From Kitagawia praeruptora (lineage: Eukaryota > Streptophyta > Magnoliopsida > Apiales > Apiaceae): a stretch of 64,000 bases of DNA. The DNA is taken from positions 57,841,001 to 57,905,000 of the forward strand of contig CM075346.1 in assembly GCA_037693485.1 (NCBI GenBank). Reading direction: 5' to 3'. Shown here one piece after another: positions 11,403 to 21,219 of the stretch (positions within the stretch are counted from its first letter, which is position 1; every line of letters starts with the position of its first letter). The notes under the pieces were generated by a model. That model made no database searches. It was not told the DNA's origin and saw only the letters and a program-made list of their open reading frames with translations. The position numbers were made by a program, and so were the translations under genes.

Positions 11403-11950
11403 CAATCATTAATATATAAACCCGAAAATATCACACCATAATTTTCAAGAAAAATATAACACCTAAAATAAATAATAACATAATATCACTTTTACATTTA
11501 GTTGAAGATATTACTCTTTTTATAAACACCTAAAAAGATAAATCGTATCATATCTTTCAATCATTAAAATTTCCTTTCAAATTAAAACACATTACCTTGT
11601 TAATTCAAAACAAATCTTACAATCATTAATATATAGCCAAAAATATCACACCATATTTTTTCGATTATTAATAAAACATATTAAAAATCGTATACATTGT
11701 TTACAATAAGAAAACATTAGCATAATCCGTAAATATGAGTATAATAAATTATATCAAATTAAAATTTAAAAAATTATTAAAAATAATGATTATATAAAAA
11801 TATAATTGTAATAGTAAATAAAATTTATAACATAATACAAGAAACCCGTGCATTGCACGGGTTATAAGCTAGTACATTGTCAATTTCAAACTACATTTAT
11901 GTACATATGAGAACAAAGATTCTAAAGACTAACTCAATATATATATATCG

Positions 11951-12839
11951 CGGCAAGTACTCAAATGAGAACCACCTCTTAAAATGAGAACTTAGTCCCT
12001 AAAGTAAATCACCAAAATCCAGCAGAATCACTAAATCGTTAAAATTAATTAAAAAAATAAAAAAATCACGTCAGTGCTTACATGAGCATGATGATGTCAC
12101 TACTGACATCAACATGCTGACATGGCAGAAACTTTCCCGCCAAAAAAAATTTCACCAAAAAAAAACATGCCAAAAAAATTAAGAAAATTTTTTTTGGGCA
12201 CGTTTTTTTCCACCAAAAAATGGTACTTTGGAGGTTTTCCCGCCAAAAAATGGTAATCCACAAATCACTTAGATTAGCGTTTTTCCTAAACACAACAGTT
12301 AACCTTTAGGGTTCAACAGTTCCATTTTGGGTTTTAGAAATATTCAGAATGACGAATAAACCGTATACGGACTTAGGGTTTAAGGTTTAGGGTTGTTTAC
12401 AACCCTATACCCTAAACCCTAACTCATCCTGATTTTTAAAAATCGGGGTTGACCCCCGATTTTTTAAAAATTAGGTCGTCAAACTTAGTAAAAAACAAAA
12501 TTTGTATTTTAAAAATTTCTCGCCAAAAAAATGGTGATTCGGCAAATTTTCCCGCCAAAAAATGGTGATTTTGAAACTTTTCACGCCAAAAAATCGGTGA
12601 TTTGGCAAAATTTCCCGCCAAAAAATTGGTGATTTAGAAAATTTTCCCGCCAAAATTTTTGGTGACTTTGGAAATTTTTTTTTGTAAACCCCACTACTAC
12701 GTCATCATGTTGACGTCAGCATGCGGCGTGACAGTGGAAAATAATATTTTTTTTGCAATTTGATGATTCTGCTGAATTTTGGTGATTTGTTTTAGGGACT
12801 AAGTTCTCATTCTAAGAGATTCTCACTAGAGTAGCTCCC
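11951..12839. mobile_element. Mutator-like MITE with long terminal inverted repeats
   Basis: The two ends are inverted copies over about 75 bases: left CGGCAAGTACTCAAATGAG... and right, reverse complemented, GGGAGCTACTCTAGTGAG..., both followed by AATGAGAACTTAGTCCCTAA and AAATCACCAAAAT. Flanks are TATATATCG (11942-11950) and TATATATTG (12840-12848), an 8/9 match to a 9-bp target duplication, typical of Mutator-like elements. The interior has an array of roughly 30-base units built on CGCCAAAAAATGGTGATT (about 12520-12675), five TTTCCCGCC motifs and telomere-like AAACCCTAA sequence near 12370-12420. No transposase. Confidence 0.75.
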
Positions 12840-13272
12840 TATATATTGAATAGTAATACCAAATACTTGTTTTCCTAAATTATATGTAAATAAAATAATT
12901 AATAAATAAATATTTGTTTATTTACCAATTATTTTTTTAATTGTTTTTAAATTTTTTGGATCCATATCTTAAATATTAGATTCCTTAAAATTTTGAAAAT
13001 ATAAGATTCCTTTGAAAACTTATTTAATTGATTTATTTTTATAAAATATTAATTTTTAAACTTACCAAATTTCTATTGATATAATAAAAAAGTAAACATA
13101 CTTGGCACTTAGAAAAAAGAGCAAATTGTATTAGGTCTTACATAAATATTTTTAAAAAGGGGTTTGAGGATCTAAGGGAACATTTGGTTAGAGCTAATAA
13201 ATAAAGAAAAAAATTATCAATTGTTTCATTTACTTTGTTGATGTTTGTTTTGTATAATGCTGATTAACATCG
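12840..13272. other. AT-rich intergenic sequence
   Basis: No ORF, repeat end or motif that I can support. Confidence 0.5.
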
Positions 13273-13808
13273 TCAGGCGTAATTAAAATAAGAGCCATGC
13301 TCATCATCACAGCGAATACCATGAACATCAACCACCGTAAATGTTTGCTTAGTTTTCAGAGACCTCATTTCAGCTTCATGCAGCTTTACCATGTGATCCA
13401 AGAGGTGGGTTGATCCACCTATGGTATGCACAAAGCCAATAACCACATTCCCTGTATCTCCGACCAGCATTTTTCGTGTACCACTGAATTTTGACCACAC
13501 TCATTGCATTACAATCACACAAGAGGTCGAAAATCTCATCAACTTCACCCATGCTTTGTGCTATTATGTGTTTGGGAGAAGGCAATTTCAAAATTAGGGA
13601 TTACAAAAAGATGGGTTGAAGATTGTGGTTCGTTTCCTATATATAGGCCAAATAGCTGTTGTAGATGTATAAAGTCCTTTTTACCCTTAGCCTGAAAGAC
13701 GGAGTTAGGGTGATTTAACGGATATGGGCAACGCGTAATAAAAATGGAAGTGTAGTATAGCCCATAGTAATCTTCGAAGTAAAGTATCTCAAGTGATCCG
13801 ACATACAA
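13273..13808 (-). pseudogene. unrecognised coding-like relic
   Basis: Three overlapping minus-strand open stretches (13808-13545, 13591-13376, 13500-13273) in different frames have less AT-biased composition than their surroundings. Stretches such as IIAQSMGEVDEIFDLLCDCN and HMVKLHEAEMRSLKTKQTFT look protein-like and could be one frame broken by small indels. I do not recognise the family and assign no function. It may be non-coding. Confidence 0.25.
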
Positions 13809-14202
13809 ATTGCATCTACATAAAATGCACTTTACTCTTGTTATTTCCTTTATTCTTATATAGTTTTAGAATTATCTAATATCACTTCTATCCCATTTCC
13901 CACCCCTACTAGTATTTGATTTTCCTTTCTAATTTTTTTTTCATTTTCAATTATAATTTTTTTTAAACTATTAAAACATCAATTAACATGTGAATTACTT
14001 TTAAAGCATTAAAATTTTATTTTATTTTAAATTTTATGAATTATGAATAATTTTGATATAAATTTTGATTTCGTTTCTTAATCAAAATCAAACAAGTAAA
14101 TTAATTCAGGATCATTCCTTTCCTTTTAATTTATTTTCCTTTCTAAATTTTATTACGAACTAAACGCCCCCTAAATATGTAAGAAATCCTGATTAAAAGA
14201 AA

Positions 14203-14263
14203 CTAGCTTATAGCCCATGCAAAACACGGGTTACTTTTAATTTTTTATAATTTATTTATAGTG
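14203..14263 (-). mobile_element. Helitron 3' end on the minus strand
   Basis: Read on the minus strand: AACCCGTGTTTTGCATGGGC, then TATAAGCTAG with the terminus at 14203. This is the same hairpin-CTAG signature as the other Helitrons here, with an imperfect stem. The body continues to the right and was split by the LINE at 14274. The AAAGGTAAT/TTAGTTATT phrases at about 17600-17760 look like more of it. The 5' end was not found. Confidence 0.6.
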
Positions 14264-14468
14264 TCTTATAATATTTTTTTTGAAAAGCAAGAAACTTGTA
14301 TTAAAAACCAGATAAAATGGCCATTATATGTAATGCACCATTCATACACACAAGCCACTAAACAAACACTTAGCAGGAGGATTAACAGCTAACTAGACCA
14401 AGACCACAACCTTTGTAACCCCTACGTGATCAACTAAAAAGCGAATAACATTAAGGTTACAAGATTAA

Positions 14469-14816
14469 TTAGCCAATCATTTCATCAACATGAGCCACTT
14501 CCAATGCATCATCCCCTTCAACCAATACCTCACCATTCAAATCCTCTTCATTGATCGCAACAAATTGATCCCCATTTGATTGTAATTTTCTGCCCCAAGC
14601 CCAGCTAAATCTTGTCATTACATTAGAGTCTACATAAATGCCCCTAGATACAAGAGACAAGTTATCATCAGCCTTCCTTTGATTTAGTTGTTGCACAACA
14701 TAAAAATGATGATGCGGCACTCCGTTGTTCAACAAGATATCCCATTCCCAAAGAGCAGCAAGAATAACAGTTTCAAGTTCCACGTTTAGCCTACTAACTG
14801 CATTGCTCCTGGGCAC
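14469..14816 (-). CDS. LINE downstream accessory ORF (truncated RNase H-like)
   Basis: 115-codon ORF after the LINE RNase H stop, ending near the poly-A tail. Its C-terminal part (FYVVQQLNQRKADDNLSLVS) aligns by eye with the downstream ORF of the plus-strand LINE (FVIRQLNTRKEDTNFVIDEV, about 29518-29577), and both end in an acidic tail. The N-terminus (SRLNVELETVILAALWEW) matches only a fragment of the RNase H-like domain there, so part of the domain is missing. Finding it at the same place in two diverged copies suggests it belongs to the LINE family. Function unknown. Confidence 0.5.
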   Translation of the reverse strand: MPRSNAVSRLNVELETVILAALWEWDILLNNGVPHHHFYVVQQLNQRKADDNLSLVSRGIYVDSNVMTRFSWAWGRKLQSNGDQFVAINEEDLNGEVLVEGDDALEVAHVDEMIG

Positions 14817-14912
14817 AGACAGATGGAAGAATTTTATCTTAAAACAAAGCCCAAGCCCCTCTTATATTAGAGCCCAATCTTTAATAAAAACCTAGACATA
14901 TAATGCCCACAG

Positions 14913-17545
14913 CTAACACCACCCTTCCAGTAAATAAGCCCTAACACATCCTTGTTTTGCTAAATCATCCGCACCACAATTTAAATCTCTTCTAACAAAC
15001 TTGAAACACATATTGGACTTGATCACAATATTCACCCATCCATCCTCCATCAATAAGTTAGTAAAATGAAACCCTGCTTTAATTTTTAAGATATAATTTA
15101 CTACTTCTTCACCATCTAGACAGAACAGACATTTCTCAAAAGAGTAACTACTACTCTCAACAGCCTTCATCATGTGAACCACAACTTGCAATTCAGCCTG
15201 CATGGAACTAGTAGCATTTCCTGGTCCCGAAAAAATGAATTTTAGATTACCATTTACATATTTCAAATACCCCCCTATGCCAGAAACAAAAGAACCATTA
15301 GTATCAACCTTAAAGGACCCATCAGAGAAACCAAAAACCCTGCAATCATTTTCGACCAAATCTCTGTGAATAGCAGAAAAACTACTAGCAATGGCACCTA
15401 ATGGATTGACATTCCATAGGACCAGATGCTCATTGTTAAGTAAATTAGCTGCTTGACACCACTTCTGAGCCCTTAGCTTGGCTAAATAAAAAACTTCCTC
15501 CGCTTTATACTTAACAGCCTCAAACACTCTAATATTCCTATTTAACCATATAGACCATACTATTGATGCTAAAGCAACCGCACAACCCATTCTAACTCTA
15601 GAATTACTGCACCAGTTAAACGAAGCCCAAAAATTAATCCTTCCCACTGTATTATATCTATTACTAAATCCCCACCAGTCATAAACCCACTTCCAGATCT
15701 TTTTTGCAAAACAACAATTCCATAAAAGATGCTCCTGATCTTCAACCTCTATATTACAAACAATGCACAGAACATTATTAAAAGCACCAGGTATTCTGTT
15801 AGACAAGAAAACTTTCGTGGGTAACACTTCATGCTCAATCTTCCATAGAAAATACTATATTTTGGGAGGAACTTTTAACTTCCAAATACATCCCCACGAA
15901 GTATGGATATTCTGTAAAGAACCACCTAATAACAAGTCTTTACCATCAGCTGAAGAATATGGTTTTTTAGTCTTAACCCAAACTAGCTGGTCTATGCCAG
16001 AAGAAAACACTATAGATTCAATAATGTCATTTAATCTTACAGCCTCATCCAATTCCCAAGCATGCAGATCCCTAGTCCAAATCATATGTAAAACTGAATT
16101 TTGATCCGTCCATACTTCATAGAATTCTTTAACTGACACATTTTGCAGCTTAGATAACTGAAAGAGCCTTGAAAAAGATTGAAATAAAACCTCACCTTCT
16201 AACCATCTATCCTCCCAGAAAAGCACAATCTTACCATCCTTTAACATCCATTTGAATTCATCCATGTCTAGAGCATTAGAAAAACCATCCGCATTATTAA
16301 TACTGACAATGTCACTCAACACCGAGGAAGCGTTTTTATTTCTTAATGCAGCTCCCAAATCTTCCATATTATTACAGACATACTTAGCTCTTATTATTTT
16401 ATTCCAAGTAGTATGCCTGTCTGAAGTCCACTTGTACCACCACTTACCTAAAAGAGATTTATTTTTCACATGCAAAGGAATGATTCCCAGACCCCCCAAA
16501 CCTTTTGGCTTGGTCAGCTTGTTCCAACTTAGCAAGTGCAACCTCCTACTTCTTTGACCATTATCATTAAACTCTCCCCAAAGAAAACCCCGTCTAATAG
16601 CCTCTATACATTGAGAAACACCGGCTGGCATTACAAAGGTACTTAGCCAGTGGGTAGGCAAGCTATCCAAAGTAGCTTTAAGCAGAACCACACGCCCTGA
16701 CATATTCAAAGACGAACACTTCCAGTTTGCAAATTTCGTACTCAATCTCTTGATTAAGGGATCCCAAAATAACTTTCTTTTTGGTGACAGTCCAACAGTT
16801 ACTCCTAAATACGTCATGGGCCAAGATCCAACCTCACAATTTAAAATACCCGAACCCTCACACAAAAGCGCTTTGCCTTTACCCATTGAGTATAATTTGC
16901 TCTTAGAAAAATTAATCTTAAGACCAGATAAATGTTGGAAACAAAGAAGAACTCTCTTTATTGTAGCAATAGATTCCAAGTCATCATCAATAAAAATCAA
17001 AGTGTCATCCGCAAACTGTACATGTGTCAATCTCTCAATCGATTCTGCCATTTTAATGCCTCTAAAGGAACCCGTCCTAGCAGCAGTAATAATCATGTTG
17101 CTCAATACTTCCACCACTAAATTAAAGAGCAAAGGAGATAACGGATCTCCTTGCCTAAGACCACACGATGGTATTAATTCTTGTGTGGGCGAACCATTAA
17201 CTAACACAGACAATCTCGCCTCTCTATAGTAATTCGCCACCCATTTCCTCTATGTAACCCCAAAACCCATCTTCCCTAGCAATTCATCAAGAAAATTCCA
17301 ATTAACCGAATAAAAAGCTTTTTCAAAATCAATTTGGAAATAAGTCCCGATGATTTCCCCGATTTTAAACTGTGACAAACTTCATTAACTATAAGAATAC
17401 TTTCTGCCGCATTTTTACCTTTCATGAACCCATATTGATGTTCGCTCACCAATTTGTCAATGACAGAACCTAGCCTTTCTGCCAGTATTTTAGTTAACAA
17501 CTTCGGGACAGAATTTATGAGGTTAATTGGTCTAAAATCACCAAT
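14913..17545 (-). pseudogene. LINE ORF2: RT, zinc-finger region and RNase H, broken
   Basis: Minus-strand pieces in order: RT palm start (LAERLGSVIDKLVSEHQYGF, 17500-17276), RT core with GLRQGDPLSPLLFNL and FADD (17240 onwards), the plant LINE zinc-binding region (CIVCNIEVEDQEHLLWNC, near 15770) and RNase H (FGFSDGSFKVD...GIGGYLKY, SSMQAELQVV) ending at 14913. Lesions: a frameshift at about 17330, a TAG at 17252-17250 (Trp in relatives), and a TAG just before the zinc-finger piece (about 15853). The RT would prime on nicked target DNA; this copy cannot. Confidence 0.85.
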
Positions 17546-17575
17546 TTATGAGGCCAATTTGTGATTCTTATAATA

Positions 17576-19136
17576 AAGTTATAACGATCATATTTTTGGG
17601 AAAAAAAATATTTTAGTTAAAAAAGTTAGAAAAGGTAATAACTGAAAAAGGTAATTGGTTAGTTATTATTTAGGAGAAAATGAGATATTTTAGTTTGAAA
17701 ATATATACCTTTTAGTTGGAAAAGATAATTAATAAGTTATTTGTGATTATAATATTATTAGTTTATTTCATTAATTAGAACAACCATACTGAAAAAATCG
17801 GATTTGAAATCAGATTTTAAATAACTTGGATAAAATCCATACTTTCAAAAATTTGATTTTTATAAAAGTTCAAAAATATATTTACTCATAATTTATATCT
17901 TCAAAGACTCAATTTATTTAAAGACTCAAAAATATACTTATTCACAAATTTTTAATAAAAAATTAGTAAATTCACATAAACGAATACTACATACATTTTA
18001 ATTACTTTAATTATTAAATATACGCTAAAAGAGTATTACTATTGGTTGGTGATTAAATTACCAAGCAAAAAAATTAAAATTATTTTAGAGGTAATTAGAA
18101 TTACTTCTAAACTTTAAATCAATCAATCATGTAAATTTTTGTTATTATTTACCATGCTTATTCTAATTTACTAATTGCAGTTAAATTAAATTTAAATTTA
18201 ATAATATCTTGATTTAACAACTTCGTATATCACATGTTTTTTAATTTTAAAAAATTTCTACTAATAGTAAATATTATTTTTTATAAATCGACATAACAAT
18301 ATATTACATATGTTTATACATCTTTTAGCTATGAATGGTTTTTGAACATCCTTTATTATAATAAAGGATACCCGAATATACCATATATTAGATAACCACT
18401 CACAAAATTATTAATTATTTTAACATCAATCAAAATCTACTAAATATTAGACCAATTAAACTTAATGTAACATGTTTCTCTATTGGATCTAGATTTTACG
18501 TTTCAGCCAAGATTAAACTCAACTCAAGTTACACTCAATAACAGTTGATTTTTATTTTTTTATATCAATTAACTAAACATAATAACTACTAATTTTTATT
18601 TTAACGATTAACTAATAAATAATTTTTATAAAATGAAATTCTTACAAACTAAAAAATATAATTATTATATCAAATTAAACATTAAGGAAAATTTAAGCCG
18701 CTTATTCCCTATTCTCCATCGGTCCTAGCCAACTTTGATAAACTAAGTGTATGTATCAATTCTCCTCATGCCTAAATCATATCAATTTCGGTTAAGGTAT
18801 TTCTTTATATCTTTTAATTATATGACATACTATACTTGGATAGATTATCTTTTTATTTCGATTATATATATGTATCGTATGTTTCGTGTTTTAATTGTCC
18901 AATAAAATCAACAAAAGAAATTTCTAACAAAAAAAATAGAAAACGATTTAGGTTATCATCATCCCTAGTCCAGATTATCCCAGAGTTAATTCCCATTAAA
19001 ATATTCAGTGGCGAACTCCAATAATTTTGGGACTTACTGAATTTTAGACCTTAATCCTTACCACATTACACTGATTTGTTTACATTATTAGACGTGCCTA
19101 TAGAAAAATGTTTTTTACAGTGTTGGGTTGTCGATG
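17576..19136. other. AT-rich sequence, no gene
   Basis: The first ~200 bases resemble Helitron interior sequence. The rest, to about 19080, shows no ORF or element ends that I can support. Confidence 0.5.
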
Positions 19137-19975
19137 GGGTGAGTGCCCTTTCTACCCACTTTTAATCATTCCTTGTCCAAAATGCCCAGATTCAGAAACG
19201 GTGCCCAAAATACCCACGGGATACGTCCATGACAGAGGAGTATCCTCGGATACGCCCATGGGATAGGAGTATCAAGAGGTCACGCTGCTGAGGTTCGTGT
19301 TTTTTTTTCCAGATACGCCTCTTCCTCCAACGTATCACCTGATACGCTTCTGACAAGAGCGTAACCTGGCCAGGGTTACGCCTCTGACAGGCACGCAACA
19401 AGAGATACGCATCTTGAAGATGCGTATCCCACGTCGTCGCAGAGAGCTCCAAACGGCGACAGACATGGCGATTCCGGTGTAAATTTTTGATCAGTTCTAC
19501 CGTCCACCTCGCTCACCTTCCCATCACATACTATATATCATTAGAATCGGGGTTCGATTCTCTACAAACCTATAATCGTTGTTTAACAGTTTCGTTCCCG
19601 GATTTAAAACGCCCAAAACGGCGATCCAATCGATTCAAAAAATTCCGATGAGCTTCGTTTCGCCCCTGCGGGGCCGGAGGTGATAATCGAAGTTCGGGAA
19701 CATGAAGTTGACGAGCTTGTGGTCATTTTCTGCTTCTGTAATCGTGTGGAAAGTGCTTGGAGTTAGTGCATCGCATGGAAGAGTCCGTAAAAGTAAAAGT
19801 CGCCGGCCATGGAGCTCTGGTTTTTCAGGCGAGCGTTACAATTTTCTGGCGTGCTACAGTGAACCGGTCACGCCCACGGGAGAGGCGCATCCCGTGGGTA
19901 TTTTGGTCGGTATTTTGAAATTTGGGTATTTTGGTAAGCGGGTATCAAAATAGTGGGTATTTAGGGCATTCTTTC
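19137..19975. mobile_element. Mutator-like non-autonomous element with 9-bp duplication TTGTCGATG
   Basis: TTGTCGATG flanks the element at 19128-19136 and 19976-19984. The ends are inverted copies: left GGGTGAGTGCCCTTTCTACC; right, reverse complemented, GAAAGAATGCCCTAAATACC. Further in, AAAATACCCACGGGAT is shared by both arms. It is clearly more GC-rich than its neighbours and full of GATACGC/GCGTATC phrases, including a 25-base near-perfect palindrome at 19404-19428. ORFs at 19192-19452 (minus) and 19702-19953 (plus) show no family resemblance. The GC content makes a Pack-MULE carrying gene sequence possible, but no donor is recognisable. Confidence 0.75.
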
Positions 19976-19984
19976 TTGTCGATG

Positions 19985-21099
19985 TTATTCAGTGATTACT
20001 TAACAATTTTATTCTAAATATGATAATTATTTAATTAAAAAATAATACACTAATATATGAGTCTATAAATCTATAATAGATATTTTGATATCCCAAACTC
20101 TCAATTAAAAATCATAAGGTACAATCAAAATCATAAATTAAAAATTATTAAAAAGTATTTAGCACAATATTCTAAATACATATTCAAAATTTAAGTTATG
20201 TAAATTATTAAATAATTTGGTAAAAAAATAAAGCTAGCATCAACCAATTGAAACATTAAAATGAATTTTAAACCAATCATCTTTCACATTTTAATTACGA
20301 ATTTTTTTTAACTATGCTATAATTAATGGAAAAATAATTTGATCTTCCAATATATTTGAATTATTCAAAATATTAAATATATATACTCTTAAATAGTACT
20401 ATACATTATTTGGTGTTTAAATTATCATCAAAAAATAATTTTTTTACAAAGTTAAAAAAAATATTGTTAGTGAATTTTTCTATAATAAATTGGTCAATTC
20501 AGCACAAATTTTGTTATAAATCACTATATATTTATAGATAATTAATTCATCTATAAAAGAACATATGATATCCACAAAAATAATCAGAGCTGCACAATTC
20601 ATCAATAAAAGGGCATACAACATCTACAAAAATAAATAAAATTGAACAAATACTTAGTAAAATAGATCACTAATTTCCTTTATCCAATCATGAACATGTC
20701 TTCAATTATGGTACATCCATCATCTATATCTCTAAATTATTCAGCCTTTTCGGTGAAATATCTAACAATTTGTTATAAACGTGAGGAATATGTATATCTG
20801 ATTTGTCATAATGTATTCAAACAACCGACGAAAACTATGATTCCACACTATCCAAATCAATGAACTAATATAACAAAACCTAGAATATGGGTATACAAAA
20901 TCCACGAGTATGATATTAGGCTCTCAACAAAGAGAGACATTTATTGAAAGCCAAAGTTAAATAAAGGAAAAAAATGAGGCTTATCATTCACAAGGAGATA
21001 GTACAAAATCTAATATTTCGATAGATAAAATCCACCAACGGACAACGAGGTACTAGACTCTCAATAAGAGATTTATTTATTGAAAATTAAAGAAAAATA
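19985..21099. other. AT-rich sequence, no gene
   Basis: No coding signal. Phrases such as TAAAAGAACATATGATATCC near 20550 resemble parts of the repeat region that follows, so it may be an eroded copy of it. Confidence 0.4.
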
Positions 21100-21183
21100 A
21101 ATTAAAAATTATAAAATATGAAAAAAACCAAAAAGCTGATATTAGTTCCTAAACTTTAGTTTAGCGTATTTTGGGAGAGGTGA

Positions 21184-21219
<36 letters not shown>

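Larger units (their letters stand above)
9939..11872 (+). mobile_element. non-autonomous Helitron carrying two later insertions
   Basis: The 5' end reads A|TCGTATACTATTATATAAAA (interrupted at 9946-10275). The 3' end is hairpin CCCGTGCATTGCACGGG, then TTATAAGCTAG|T at 11872. The TC start, CTAG end and A/T target match plant Helitrons. The internal start (CTGAAACATCAAAAGTTTTG) matches the element starting at 42001, so both belong to one family. Without the nested Helitron (330 bp) and solo LTR (888 bp plus 5-bp duplication) it would be about 0.7 kb. No coding sequence. Confidence 0.75.
14274..17565 (-). mobile_element. 5'-truncated L1-type LINE with 10-bp target duplication
   Basis: Minus-strand LINE: poly-A tail (as T's) at 14274, 3' accessory ORF, RNase H, zinc-finger region and most of RT. 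It is truncated inside RT at about 17550. TCTTATAATA flanks it at 14264-14273 and 17566-17575. Near the 5' junction AATTTATGAGG is repeated (17513 and 17545), which looks like a small templated duplication made during integration. Endonuclease and ORF1 are absent, so the copy was dead on arrival. Confidence 0.85.

Noticed and set aside
12370..12425. Telomere-like AAACCCTAA stretch
   Set aside because: Only a few interspersed units in opposite orientations inside a MITE; not a telomere or an interstitial telomere array.
12078..12653. Minus-strand ORFs rich in FWREKF/FAKSPI words
   Set aside because: Translation of the ~30-bp tandem units of a MITE.
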